From positions 1-64,000 of the forward strand of contig CAIYLH010000069.1 of NCBI GenBank assembly GCA_903927005.1: DNA of 64,000 nt, given 5' to 3'. Every line of letters starts with the position of its first letter. The stretch's first letter is position 1. A program made the translations under genes and the position numbers. The DNA comes from an uncultured Pseudomonadota bacterium (GTDB taxonomy: Bacteria; Pseudomonadota; Gammaproteobacteria; Steroidobacterales; Steroidobacteraceae). The notes beneath the pieces were generated by a model. That model saw nothing but the letters and a program-made list of their open reading frames with translations, searched no databases and had not been told where the DNA came from. Positions 30,657 to 40,184 of this stretch are shown here, piece after piece.

Positions 30657-32197
30657 GGCGTTGCGGCGGGGCCGGCCCGCAGTGCGTTGGCAAGCCCCAT
30701 GGTCGCGAGTCGACGGTTCGGGAACGTATCGAGCGTGCTCCTGAAGGCAGCCGCGGCCTCGGCGTTGCGATGCTCGACGAGCAGCATCTCGCCGAGCAGT
30801 TCCTCCAGAGGTTTCGCCGACCAGGGTGGCCCGTATTCGAACTCGAACTTCGCGGCAGCGTTGATGGCGCTGTGTAGCTGCTCCAGGCCTGCGGCGGTGT
30901 TGCCTGAGTAGAACGAGATAGCGCCCTCGAGGGCGGTGATGAGCGTGCGTGATTCGGCCAGTTCGCCGTCAGTCATCGCGTCGTACCAGGCGGGGTTCTC
31001 GCCCGGCGGCTGGATGTGCGCCGCTTCGCAACGCGCACGTAGCATCTGCAGCGCGGCTCTGGCCCCCGCCAGGTTGCCAGCCTGCGCTGCGACTATACCG
31101 CGGGCAAAGTCATGAACCGCGAAGTAGCCGATTGAAGTCACGCCGCTGCTGTCGACGGGATCTGCGGCGTCGGTGCCGGCAGCGCCGCGGGTCTCGACCA
31201 GCCAGGCCGCGCGCGCATACGCCAGTCGCAGCCGGTTCTCCTTTGTCGCGCCGGCTGCGACGTCGTTCGCTACCGACCGGACAAGCTCGGCCGCAGGCTC
31301 ACTCTTGTCTTCCTGGAGGTAGGCGTACTCGAGCCAGAGCAGCGAGTGATAGTTGCGACTGCCCTCGGCGTGGGAGATCCGCAGCGCCGTTTCGTTGGCT
31401 GTGATCGCGTCGTCCCACAGGCCCAGCGCAAAGAAGATGTGCGCGGTCATGTGCTGGGCGTGCGATGCGGCGGGCGCAACCTTTGAGTAGAGCCGCGCAG
31501 CGCGCAGGCCAAGCGGCGCATGTACCGGGTCGTCGTATGCATGGATCATGTAGTGCAGGCCGCCGGGGTGGTGTTTGTCGACGTCGTAGACTGCCTCCGC
31601 CTCGGCTGCCGCGAGCATGTAGGTCGCGTGGTTGCGTACCGGCGACAGCCCTAGCAGCGACAGCGAGTAGAGCGCCCTGGCATCGAGGTCGTCGGGGTAC
31701 TTGCGCGACAGGTCGTGTAGTGCGGCGCAGTAGGCGGCGTTCCGTTCGCCCTTCTCGCCGGGGCCATAGAGTTTCTCGACCGACGCCAGATAGTCACGCT
31801 CACGCACTGTCTGCCCCTTGGCGATGCGTTCCTCAGGTGTAGCGCCGAGCTGCGCGAGGGCGTCGCGGGCAGCCGCGGTGTCCTGTTCGTTCCACAGCGA
31901 ATGGTTGTAGGTCAGCGCCACGCCCCAGCTGGCCATCGCGAACCTGGGGTCGATCTTGCGGGCTTCCTGGAATGAGCTACGGGCCGCGCGGTACTCAAAG
32001 CTGTGTAGCAGCGCCAGGCCCCGCAGGAATGGCTTCTGGGCGGCGGGCGCGCCGGAGTTGGCGAAGTGCACGGCGCCCAGCTCGCCCGATACCGTGTCTT
32101 TGGCAGAATTCGCCTCGTGACCGAGTGCCGGGAGGGTCAAGGTCGCGAGCAGGGTGCAGGCGATGAGCTTCAGGAGGGGTTCGCGAGCGAGCTTCAT
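30653..32197 (-). CDS. Secreted tetratricopeptide-repeat protein
   Basis: 514 aa with signal peptide (LLKLIACTLLATLTLPALG). Helical repeats begin at 'KPFLRGLALLHSFEYRAARSSFQEARKIDP'. The conserved block 'HHPGGLHYMIHAYDDPVHA' followed by 'SHAQHMTAHIFFALGLWDDAI' marks a distinct TPR-protein family whose His-rich motifs might bind metal. Its function is unknown. It is first in the operon with the lipocalin-like protein and serine hydrolase; GGAG lies 9 nt before the ATG. Confidence 0.82.
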   Translation of the reverse strand: MKLAREPLLKLIACTLLATLTLPALGHEANSAKDTVSGELGAVHFANSGAPAAQKPFLRGLALLHSFEYRAARSSFQEARKIDPRFAMASWGVALTYNHSLWNEQDTAAARDALAQLGATPEERIAKGQTVRERDYLASVEKLYGPGEKGERNAAYCAALHDLSRKYPDDLDARALYSLSLLGLSPVRNHATYMLAAAEAEAVYDVDKHHPGGLHYMIHAYDDPVHAPLGLRAARLYSKVAPAASHAQHMTAHIFFALGLWDDAITANETALRISHAEGSRNYHSLLWLEYAYLQEDKSEPAAELVRSVANDVAAGATKENRLRLAYARAAWLVETRGAAGTDAADPVDSSGVTSIGYFAVHDFARGIVAAQAGNLAGARAALQMLRARCEAAHIQPPGENPAWYDAMTDGELAESRTLITALEGAISFYSGNTAAGLEQLHSAINAAAKFEFEYGPPWSAKPLEELLGEMLLVEHRNAEAAAAFRSTLDTFPNRRLATMGLANALRAGPAATP

Positions 32198-32452
32198 GCT
32201 TTGGCTCCGGAGCTTAGGGACGGCCTCGAAACGCTTTGCCGTAATGACCCATCCTACGACAGGACCCCTTAACTACGGAATCGCCCGGACGGCGATTGGC
32301 GATTCTCGAAGGTGGGGTGCCCTACGGCTGCTTTCCGGGCCGCATGGCTGCGATAATCAGCAGCTTGCGGCCTGCCTAAGTCCTTGGTCTTCTGGGTATC
32401 CGGCTCGCATCAGGCGTAGGTGGATGTTTGGCGCTTACCAGGAGGGGATTCG

Positions 32453-32482
32453 ATGATGTTTGGCGCCCTTCGGCTGGCATGA
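32453..32482 (+). CDS. Possible 9-residue leader peptide coupled to tamA
   Basis: A near-perfect Shine-Dalgarno (AGGAGGGG, 32440-32447) precedes ATGATG, opening a short frame MMFGALRLA that stops at TGA 32480-32482. The stop overlaps the tamA ATG (32479) as ATGA. tamA itself has no Shine-Dalgarno immediately upstream. The simplest reading is that ribosomes load on the leader and reinitiate on tamA. Whether the peptide has any function is unknown. Confidence 0.5.
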   Translation: MMFGALRLA

Positions 32483-34242
32483 AGGCCTGGCTCGCCGTCG
32501 CGGCGGTGCTCTGGCTGCTGGGCGCGTGGGTGCCAGCCCATGCCTCGATTCGGGTCGATGTGCAGGGGGTGGATGGCGCCGTTCGCGACAACGTCTTCGC
32601 TTACCTGAGCCTCAAGCGCTACGCCACGCTGGATGACCTGTCGGCCGACGTGGTGGAGCGGATCTACCAACGCGGCGCGGGCGAGATTGCGGACGCGCTC
32701 AAGCCCTTCGGCTACTACCAGCCAACCGTGACCGGGTCGCTGAAGGTGGAAGGCGCGAACTGGGTGGCAGATTTTTCAGTCACGCCGGGGCCCGCAGTCA
32801 TGCTGACTGCAGCCAGCGTCACCCTGACTGGCGCCGGAGAAGGCGAGCCGTTCCTGCGCGAACTCCTCGACGCACACCCACTGCGGGCAGGCAGCCAGCT
32901 TGATCACGCCGCCTACGACCACTTGCGCGACGAGCTGCAGCGGCGGGCGACGGCAAATGGCTACCTTGACGCTCACTTCATCGTCAACGAACTGGTGGTG
33001 GATGCTGCGGCGCTGAAGGCGTCTGCGACGCTTGCGCTGGAGACCGGCCAGCGCTACCGATTCGGGGAAGTGATCATTGAGCAGGATGCGGTTGACCCGG
33101 CGTTGGTGAAGCGTCTGCTGCGCTTTCATGCCGGTGACTGGTACGACTCGATGGCGCTGTTGCGCACGCAGTTCGCACTGGACGACACGCGTTACTTCCA
33201 GATGGTTGTCGTGCTGCCGGGCGATCGCAACAGCGAGCAGCTGACCGTGCCGGTGCACATAGACGCCCGCCGCAATGATCGCCACAAATACACGATTGGT
33301 GCCGGCTACGACGCGGATTACGGTGCCCGTACGCGGCTCACCTGGGATGACCGACGGTTGAACCGCCGCGGTCATCGTCTGCATCTGGAGACGATCATCT
33401 CGCAGCGAGCCCAGAGCGCCACGGCGACTTATATCGTGCCAATCGGCGATCCTGCACTGGAGAAGGCGCAGGTGGATCTGACTGGCTCTAACAGTGCTCT
33501 TGCCGACGTGCAGGTGAGGTCGATCAGCCTGCGGCCCAGCGTAACGCGCGTGCGCGGTCATTGGCAGCACGTCAACTTCATGGACTTTCTGCGCACTGAG
33601 TCACGTGCCGGCGGCGCGTCGCTGCACGACACACTGGTAGTTCCGGGCGTCAGCATTGCTCCATTGCCGCCGACGTTCCTTGGTGATACGGCCGGTGTCG
33701 GCGTCGGTCACGGTCTGTTCGCGGAAGTTCTGGGCTCGTTCACCGGTCTTGGCTCGCGGTCGACGTTCCTGCGTCTGCATGTGCGCGACGACTGGCGTGT
33801 GCCGCTGGATCGAAAGTGGCGCCTGCTGTTTAGGGCGGAGCTAGGCGCGACCGCCGCCCACGACTTCAACGATCTGCCGACCCAGTACCGGTTCTTCGCC
33901 GGCGGTGACCGCAGCGTGCGCGGATACTCGTTCAATTCGCTGAGTCCCGTGACTGACGTGGCGGCGACGCCGACGACGGTGGCGCAGCTACTGCGGACCG
34001 GCGGCAAACACCTGGCAGTGGCCAGCGTTGAGCTTGAACGGGACCTGCCGCGTGGCTTCGCGGTCGCTGTATTCGCCGACGGCGGCAATGCCTTCAATCG
34101 CTTCGGAGATCCGCTCGAGTTCGCCGCTGGCGTAGGCGTGCGCTACAAGCTGCCGTTTGTCAGCGTCGGTCTTGACATAGCGCAGCCGCTGTCCAGAAAT
34201 GGCAGCCCCCGCTTGCACCTCAACATATCGCCGGTGTACTAA
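32479..34242 (+). CDS. tamA: TamA outer-membrane assembly protein (BamA/Omp85 family)
   Basis: 587 aa from ATG 32479, chosen because it opens a signal peptide (MKAWLAVAAVLWLLGAWVPAHA); the longer frame needs a TTG start. Residues about 25-270 hold POTRA-like domains ('YLSLKRYATLDDLSADVVERIYQ', 'EQDAVDPALVKRLLRFHAGDWYD'). The C-terminal half is a 16-strand Omp85-type barrel with 'FFAGGDRSVRGYSFNSLSP', the conserved (V/I)RG(Y/F) lid motif, and a terminal beta-strand ending in an aromatic residue and VY. TamA works with the next gene, TamB, in envelope assembly or phospholipid transport. Confidence 0.93.
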   Translation: MKAWLAVAAVLWLLGAWVPAHASIRVDVQGVDGAVRDNVFAYLSLKRYATLDDLSADVVERIYQRGAGEIADALKPFGYYQPTVTGSLKVEGANWVADFSVTPGPAVMLTAASVTLTGAGEGEPFLRELLDAHPLRAGSQLDHAAYDHLRDELQRRATANGYLDAHFIVNELVVDAAALKASATLALETGQRYRFGEVIIEQDAVDPALVKRLLRFHAGDWYDSMALLRTQFALDDTRYFQMVVVLPGDRNSEQLTVPVHIDARRNDRHKYTIGAGYDADYGARTRLTWDDRRLNRRGHRLHLETIISQRAQSATATYIVPIGDPALEKAQVDLTGSNSALADVQVRSISLRPSVTRVRGHWQHVNFMDFLRTESRAGGASLHDTLVVPGVSIAPLPPTFLGDTAGVGVGHGLFAEVLGSFTGLGSRSTFLRLHVRDDWRVPLDRKWRLLFRAELGATAAHDFNDLPTQYRFFAGGDRSVRGYSFNSLSPVTDVAATPTTVAQLLRTGGKHLAVASVELERDLPRGFAVAVFADGGNAFNRFGDPLEFAAGVGVRYKLPFVSVGLDIAQPLSRNGSPRLHLNISPVY

Positions 34243-34258
34243 CGTGCAACGCCTACCC

Positions 34259-37200
34259 ATGCACCGACGCCTGATCCTCGCGGTTGCCGCGGCCATGCTG
34301 CTGGTCGCTGGTGGGGGCGCGGCGTGGCTGCTCGGTACGCAAAGCGGGCTGCATGGCCTGTTCTGGTTGCTCTCGCGGTTGCCTGCGGTCGAAATCCGCG
34401 CGACTGGCTTACACGGTAGCCTGCTGGGTGGCACTACCATCGAGCAGTTGGTGGTCATGCACGAACGCGCGACGGTCGACATCCGCCGGCTTGAGACGCG
34501 CCTCGAACCTGCTGGGCTGCTGATCGGGCTGCTACAGCTGTCCTACGTGAATGCAGCGAGTGTCGCGGTCACCGTGATGCCCCGGCGTCATCCGCCGGAC
34601 AACACGCCGATCGTGTTCCTGCCGCGGCCGCTGCGGATCGATGCGGCAACGGTTCGGGTTGCGTTGCTGCGCGTTCGTACCGCGGGCGGTGCGGTGCTGG
34701 AGTTTCACGACGCGGTGTCACAGTTGGCGCTGTCCCCTTCGCGCCTCGATGGCCATGCTGCACGCGTGCAGGTGGCGGGCTGGTCCGTGGGTGGTGACAT
34801 GGCGCTCGTGGGGGCGCGTGAGCTGGGTTACGACGGCAAGCTCACTTTAGCGATGAGCCAAGGCGGTGGCTTTAAAGGCGACATCCGGCTGCGGGGAACG
34901 CTCGCCAGACTGACGGTGGACGCGGTCACACGCGTGCCAAGTGGCGCACATTTCTCGGGCTGGTTGCAGCTGGAGGATCGGCTCGCGGTCGACGGAAAAC
35001 TCGCTGTGGATGGGTTCGATCCCGCGGTGTTCGGAGCAAGTTCCGCGCTCGGTAGCCTCAGCGGGCAGCTGCGGCTTGCAGGCTCCCTCGATCATTTTCG
35101 GGTCGAGGGGTCGCTGGCGACGAGTCGTCTGGCCGACCAGCCCGCAACAGTGGTGGTTGAAGGCGCCTACGCGGATCGCGTCCTCACCGTTAAGCGACTC
35201 TCTGCTACGGGGCATGTGAGCGCTGGACAGCGCCGGCCGCAGTTGAGCGCGACGGGACAAGTCGATTTTCACGAACGATCACGAATTGACATCAGGGCTA
35301 GTTGGCGGGATCTGCGCTGGCCGCTGCAAGCGGGAGCTGCGCTTGTGGAAAGTCCTGAAGGGGAGCTTACCCTGGCAGGTTCTGCCTCGTTGGCGTACCA
35401 GCTGAATGGGCGGTTTCTGGCATCTGGCATCCCACCTGCGACGGTCACGGCGCGGGGTCTGTTGCGGCACGACGGTCTGTCGGTAGACGCACTGGAGGCT
35501 GACGTTGCGTCGGGCACGGTGTCCGCAAGAGGCGATCTTGAATTTGGCGGCCAACGGCGCTGGCATGCACAGCTCGAGGCGCACGGTGTCGACCCCGGTG
35601 TCGTGCGCACGCCGCTGCACGGTCGGATCAACGTCTCGGTGCAGGGTGATGGTGAGGGCTTTTCGCCCATGAAGCGGCTCGTGGCCCGCATCTCACGGTT
35701 CGACGGCACCGTGCGCGGCCTGCCGGCCAGCGGCAGCGGGCGGGTGACGGCACAGGCCGATAACTGGCGGTTCGACGACGTGCGACTGGTGTTCGGCAGC
35801 GCCAACCTCCGCGCTCACGGCGAGTTTGGCGAGCACACCCAGTTTGGCTGGCAGTTGCGTGTCGACCGGCTGGGAGACTTCGTGGCGGGCGGTGGCGGCA
35901 GCCTGCGCTCGGACGGCTCACTGTCGGGAAATGGCGCAACGCGCGCTGTACGCGGCACGCTCATTGGCCACAATCTTGCCTACAAGAGTTTGCGTGCCGC
36001 GCAACTGAGTGCAGAGGTCGATTTTGACGGTAGCGACGCCAGGCCCTCGCTCGTTAAGGCGCTGGTGACCAACATCGCCTACGACGGCTACCAGCTTGAT
36101 CAGTTCCGGGTCGTACTCGATGGTCGCTCACACGCTCATTCGCTGCTGCTGCACCTGCAGCAGGGTAAGCACGCTGCGGACCTTTCCGGACACGGGGCCT
36201 ACGAGCCGGGACGCTGGACTACCGAACTCGAGGAATTTCACGTCGCAGGCCCGCCACTCTGGTCATACCGGCTTGCGGCCCCCTCTACGCTGACCGTGTC
36301 CGCCGCTGCGATTGCGCTGACCTCAACCTGTCTGGTTCGCGATGAGTCGCGACTCTGTGGTGGCGGCAGTTGGTCCAAAGTGCAGCCATGGGTGTTTTCC
36401 GTCGATGCGACCGCGCTGCCGCTACAGTTCGCGGCGTTGCGCTTGCCGCCCGATCTCGACTACGGCGGCACGGCGCATGTGGAGGCCCACCTGCGTGGCG
36501 GGCCTGGACAGGTGTGGACCGGTGACGCAACGGCGGACCTGGCGGATGCTGAGTTTCGCTACAAGACGGCCAGTGGCCACATCGAGGCGGCGCGCCTCGG
36601 CGCCGGCCGTCTTGCGCTTGTTGCCCGACCGGACAACCACGTTGCGAGCCTGGGGTTCGCGACGCTTGGCGGCTCGTTCGTCTCCGGCACGCTCGCGATC
36701 GGTCGCGAAGGCACGTTGGGTGCCGGATCGCCGCTGGAGGGCAACCTCACTCTTGCGACCACGGAGTTCGGTTGGTTGCCCGTGATCGTCCCGGGCATCG
36801 ACCGATTTGCGGGCCGGGTCGATGGCCAGGCGCATGTAGGAGGCACGCTGGGCGCGCCACTGGTGGGTGGGACGGTGCACCTTACCGCGGGCGAGATCGA
36901 CATCTTCCGGACCAACCTGCTGCTGCGTTCCATCGACGCGACGCTCTCGATCGAGGGTGATGCGCTCGGGCTCAGGGCACGTGCCGCTACTCGCGGCGGT
37001 ACCGCGACTGCCGAGGGCCGCCTGGCCTGGAAGAATCGCGCCCCGTCAGGGCGGCTGGATTTCAAGGGCGAGAACCTGCTGGTGGCTGACCTGCCGGAGG
37101 CGCGCGTCGTCGCCTCGCCACAATTGGTCTTCACTGTTGAGCGCAATCGCATCAACGTCACTGGCGATGTGAGGATTCCCAGCGCGCGGATCGTGCCGCT

Positions 37201-37981
37201 CGACCTACGCAATGCAGTGCTGCGTTCGCGCGATGAGCGCCTCGTTGGCGACAATGCGCCGGCTCCCGCGGGGGACTTTCAGGTGGATGCTTCGTTGAAA
37301 CTGATCCTGGGTGATGAGGTTTCGATCGATGCGTATGGCCTGAAGGGCAAGCTGGGCGGCAATCTGCTGATTTCCGCGCGTGATAACGAAGTGGCGGCAG
37401 CGTCCGGCGAGATCAACATCCGACAGGGCAAGTACACCGTCTACACGCGCGAGCTCGATATAGACCGTGGCCGGCTTCTGTTCGCGGGCCAGTCGATCGG
37501 CAACCCCGGCGTCGATATCCGCGCGCAGCGAAAGATGCCGTCCGTTACTGCTGGCGTCAATGTGCGAGGCACGCTGCTTGCGCCACAGATCTCGTTCTAC
37601 TCCGAGCCGGCGCTGTCGCAGTCGCAGATCGCGGCGATCCTGATCATCGGCAGGACCTTGGATGACATTCAGGACACGACCGCGGCAAGCAGCGTCGATT
37701 CGCGTAAAGCCGTCGTTGCGCAGGGCGGCGCGCTGCTCGGCGCGCAGCTGGGCCGCTACGTGGGTGTCAGCGACGTAGCTGTCGAGGAGGACGTGAACAA
37801 GTCCACTAGCATTGTGATTGGGAAGTTCCTCTCGCCGCGGCTGTACGTCAGCTACGGCGTGAGCCTGACCGAGGCTATCAATACCCTGAAGCTTCGTTAC
37901 TCGATCGGCGACCGGTGGGTGATCCGCACCGAAAGCGGCGGGCGGCAGAGCATCGACGTGGAATACACGATCGGCCGCTGA
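34259..37981 (+). CDS. tamB: TamB inner-membrane-anchored AsmA-like protein
   Basis: 1240 aa from ATG 34259; a GTG at 34244 is an alternative. One N-terminal membrane anchor (LILAVAAAMLLVAGGGAAWLL) is followed by a very long repetitive beta-rich groove typical of AsmA-like lipid-transfer proteins. The C-terminal DUF490/TamB domain includes 'LLAPQISFYSEPALSQSQIAAILIIGRTLDD', 'SPRLYVSYGVSLTEAINTLKLRYSIGDRWVIRTESG' and the end 'DVEYTIGR'. It bridges the periplasm to TamA, whose gene ends 16 nt upstream. Length is close to E. coli TamB (about 1260). Confidence 0.94.
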   Translation: MHRRLILAVAAAMLLVAGGGAAWLLGTQSGLHGLFWLLSRLPAVEIRATGLHGSLLGGTTIEQLVVMHERATVDIRRLETRLEPAGLLIGLLQLSYVNAASVAVTVMPRRHPPDNTPIVFLPRPLRIDAATVRVALLRVRTAGGAVLEFHDAVSQLALSPSRLDGHAARVQVAGWSVGGDMALVGARELGYDGKLTLAMSQGGGFKGDIRLRGTLARLTVDAVTRVPSGAHFSGWLQLEDRLAVDGKLAVDGFDPAVFGASSALGSLSGQLRLAGSLDHFRVEGSLATSRLADQPATVVVEGAYADRVLTVKRLSATGHVSAGQRRPQLSATGQVDFHERSRIDIRASWRDLRWPLQAGAALVESPEGELTLAGSASLAYQLNGRFLASGIPPATVTARGLLRHDGLSVDALEADVASGTVSARGDLEFGGQRRWHAQLEAHGVDPGVVRTPLHGRINVSVQGDGEGFSPMKRLVARISRFDGTVRGLPASGSGRVTAQADNWRFDDVRLVFGSANLRAHGEFGEHTQFGWQLRVDRLGDFVAGGGGSLRSDGSLSGNGATRAVRGTLIGHNLAYKSLRAAQLSAEVDFDGSDARPSLVKALVTNIAYDGYQLDQFRVVLDGRSHAHSLLLHLQQGKHAADLSGHGAYEPGRWTTELEEFHVAGPPLWSYRLAAPSTLTVSAAAIALTSTCLVRDESRLCGGGSWSKVQPWVFSVDATALPLQFAALRLPPDLDYGGTAHVEAHLRGGPGQVWTGDATADLADAEFRYKTASGHIEAARLGAGRLALVARPDNHVASLGFATLGGSFVSGTLAIGREGTLGAGSPLEGNLTLATTEFGWLPVIVPGIDRFAGRVDGQAHVGGTLGAPLVGGTVHLTAGEIDIFRTNLLLRSIDATLSIEGDALGLRARAATRGGTATAEGRLAWKNRAPSGRLDFKGENLLVADLPEARVVASPQLVFTVERNRINVTGDVRIPSARIVPLDLRNAVLRSRDERLVGDNAPAPAGDFQVDASLKLILGDEVSIDAYGLKGKLGGNLLISARDNEVAAASGEINIRQGKYTVYTRELDIDRGRLLFAGQSIGNPGVDIRAQRKMPSVTAGVNVRGTLLAPQISFYSEPALSQSQIAAILIIGRTLDDIQDTTAASSVDSRKAVVAQGGALLGAQLGRYVGVSDVAVEEDVNKSTSIVIGKFLSPRLYVSYGVSLTEAINTLKLRYSIGDRWVIRTESGGRQSIDVEYTIGR

Positions 37982-38062
37982 GCCGAGCGCTGCAGCGGGC
38001 CAGCACCCCGGCGGTCAGCGCCAGCTCGTTATAGGCACTCGCTAGGATCAGCGCCTGTGGCG

Positions 38063-39835
38063 TCAGGGCGTCCAGGTCCAGTCGGCGCTCGATGCCTTGC
38101 AGCCGCCGCCGGATGCCGTACGCACGGCGCGACCACGCAGGAACCTGCCGCTGCTCGCACGTGTTGGCTGGCTGTCCTTCAGCGCCTGTACGCCGTTGAT
38201 CCAGACTTGTTCTACGCCGGTCGACAACTGATGCGGCTGGTCGTAGGTGGCATGATCCTGCACCGTGGCGGGGTCGAAGACGACGACGTCTGCAAAGTAG
38301 CCCACACGCAGCAGGCCCCGCTCGGAGAGCGATAGCGTGTGCGCGGGGAACGAGGTCAGCTTGCGGACCGCCTCGGCCAGTGGCAGCACTTTTTCGTCGC
38401 GCACGTACTTCGCCAGTACGCGCGTGAAGTTGCCATAGGCGCGCGGATGGGTGCTGGACTCCAGGAAGACGCCTTCCGGTGCCGGTGCCTCGGCGTCTGA
38501 ACCAAAACTGACCCAGGGCAGGGCAACTTCGCGGCGTACGTTGTCCTCCGACATGAGGAAGTAGGCGACCTCGATCCGCGAGTGGTCCTCGACGATCAGC
38601 TGCATCGCCGCCTCCTGCGGCGAGATACCGCGCATTTGCGCGACTTCGTCCAGCGTCTTGCCGGTCAGCGGTTTCAGCGCCTTGGTCTTGAACGCGAGCA
38701 GAAGCGTGCCTTTGGGCCCTGCCGCTTTCATAAGGTTCTCCCAGCTCGGGGCGGGCTCTACCATGTCGGCGGCGACTCTGCTGCGTATCGCCGGGTCCTT
38801 CAGTCGCTCGACCCACTTGTCGAGGCCGCCTTCCTGTACCCAGGGCGGCATCGCAGCGTCCAGGCCAGTCGCGCCAGCGGTGTACGTGTACATGTTGGCA
38901 GTGATGCGGATGCCGGCGCGGCGCGCGGCCTCGACTTTGCCTATCACCGCGTCGAGCTTGCCCCAGTTGGCGGCGCCGCCGGCCTTCAGGTGGTAGATTT
39001 CGGCGGGTGCGCCGGAGGCGCGGGCGATTTCGACGGTTTCGTCGACGGCCTCGAGCAGGCGCGCGCCTTCGCTACGCATGTGCGCGATGTACATGCCGCC
39101 GCAACGGCCGGACTCCTTCGCAAGCTCGATGAGCTCCGGAGTCTTCGCATAGGTCGCCGGGTTGTAGATCAGCATCGTCGTGATGCCCAGCGCACCTTCC
39201 TCCATCGCCTGGCTCACCAGCGCCTTCATCTGCGCCAGCTGTGCGGCGTCGGGGGTGACGTCGTCCTCACCGAGCACGTAGTCGCGCACAGTCGCGGCGC
39301 TGACGAAAGAGGCTACATTCGGCGCGATGCCACGCTTCTCGAGCTTCTGCATGTAGTCGCCGAGCGTTGTCCAGTCGACGTCAAACTTGATGTCCGCCTG
39401 GTCGCGGCGGGCTTCTTCCTTCATTCGCTCGTTCAGCGGCCCCATCGAGCCTTCGCCCATGACCTCTAGCGTGACCCCCTGGCGCAGGTCGCTCAGCGCG
39501 CGTCCATCGGCCAGCAGCGACACCTCCGGGTGCGCCAGCATGTTGATGAATCCCGGCGCGATCGCCTTGCCGTGGACGTTGATTTCCGTACGGCCGCGGT
39601 GAGGTGCATGTGGGCCTACGTAGACGATCCGATCGCCCTTGATCGCAACGTCGCCACGCGTGGCAGCTGCGCCTGAGCCGTCGTAGATCGTGCCGTTGCG
39701 TACTACCGTGTCGTAGGCCGGAGGCTTGCTCTGCGCACTTGCGGCACCAGCTAGGACCGGCAGCAGGGCGAGGGCGAATGACAGGGTCGCGCGGGCGACG
39801 GGGCAGAACGCAGAGGGATGGCGGGGGGAGGGCAT
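38063..39835 (-). CDS. Secreted N-acyl-D-amino-acid deacylase family amidohydrolase
   Basis: 590 aa with signal peptide (ATLSFALALLPVLAGAASAQ). N-terminal amidohydrolase beta-domain 'VVRNGTIYDGSGAAATRGDVAIKGDRIVYVG' and the downstream 'HMRSEGARLLEAVDETVEIARASGAP' match the D-aminoacylase family. The usual first metal motif (PGFIDxHxH) is replaced by 'APGFINMLAHPEVS', followed by 'RQGVTLEVMGEG'. This GFINML subgroup is widespread but poorly characterised, so metal content and substrate may differ from classical D-aminoacylase. It converges on tamB. Confidence 0.85.
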   Translation of the reverse strand: MPSPRHPSAFCPVARATLSFALALLPVLAGAASAQSKPPAYDTVVRNGTIYDGSGAAATRGDVAIKGDRIVYVGPHAPHRGRTEINVHGKAIAPGFINMLAHPEVSLLADGRALSDLRQGVTLEVMGEGSMGPLNERMKEEARRDQADIKFDVDWTTLGDYMQKLEKRGIAPNVASFVSAATVRDYVLGEDDVTPDAAQLAQMKALVSQAMEEGALGITTMLIYNPATYAKTPELIELAKESGRCGGMYIAHMRSEGARLLEAVDETVEIARASGAPAEIYHLKAGGAANWGKLDAVIGKVEAARRAGIRITANMYTYTAGATGLDAAMPPWVQEGGLDKWVERLKDPAIRSRVAADMVEPAPSWENLMKAAGPKGTLLLAFKTKALKPLTGKTLDEVAQMRGISPQEAAMQLIVEDHSRIEVAYFLMSEDNVRREVALPWVSFGSDAEAPAPEGVFLESSTHPRAYGNFTRVLAKYVRDEKVLPLAEAVRKLTSFPAHTLSLSERGLLRVGYFADVVVFDPATVQDHATYDQPHQLSTGVEQVWINGVQALKDSQPTRASSGRFLRGRAVRTASGGGCKASSADWTWTP

Positions 39836-39845
39836 GAACGCTCCT

Positions 39846-39915
39846 TGTCTATCTCAGGGCTGAGCGGCCGCGCGCGACGGCCATATGTCAGGCCACTTTA
39901 TCGATACCGGCCCGC
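39846..39915. repeat. 70-bp flanking repeat, left copy
   Basis: Begins TGTCTATCTCAGGGCTGAG and ends ATACCGGCCCGC. Against 40493-40562 the first 36 bp match at 31 positions, the next 22 bp are unrelated but equal in length, and the last 12 bp are identical. Similarity continues for about 14 bp beyond. GAGCGGCCG (39862-39870) can pair with CGGCCCGCTC (39908-39917) with one bulged base. It ends 17 bp before the brnA stop. Confidence 0.7.
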
Positions 39916-39932
39916 TCTAACCATTGTAACGC

Positions 39933-40184
39933 TTAGGGCTGCGACGCCAATTCCTCACGGACGATCCTTCGAACGGCATCCCGCGTGAGAGGTTGTTCGG
40001 CCAGGCCGAGATGGGCGTTTAGAGCCTCGTTGATTAGGGTCTGGTACCCGCGGCCAGTCTTTTCTGAAAGGTCTTTGAAGCGCGCAACTATGGCGGCGTC
40101 CAAAAACATGGTCACCCGCGTCTTCCCTTTTTGGACGATCACGGGCCCGCGCTTCGCCTTTGAGAAGTCATATTCCTTTTTCAT
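39933..40184 (-). CDS. brnA: BrnA-type antitoxin
   Basis: 83 aa from 'MKKEYDFSKAKRGPVI' (ATG 40184, GGCGAG just upstream); a longer frame to 40211 adds 9 residues. 'TRVTMFLDAAIVARFKDLSEKTGRGYQTLINEALNAHL' is the ribbon-helix-helix core typical of BrnA, which binds and neutralises BrnT and represses the operon. It overlaps the end of brnT by 17 nt in the usual toxin-first order. Local composition is more AT-rich than the neighbouring genes. Confidence 0.88.
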   Translation of the reverse strand: MKKEYDFSKAKRGPVIVQKGKTRVTMFLDAAIVARFKDLSEKTGRGYQTLINEALNAHLGLAEQPLTRDAVRRIVREELASQP

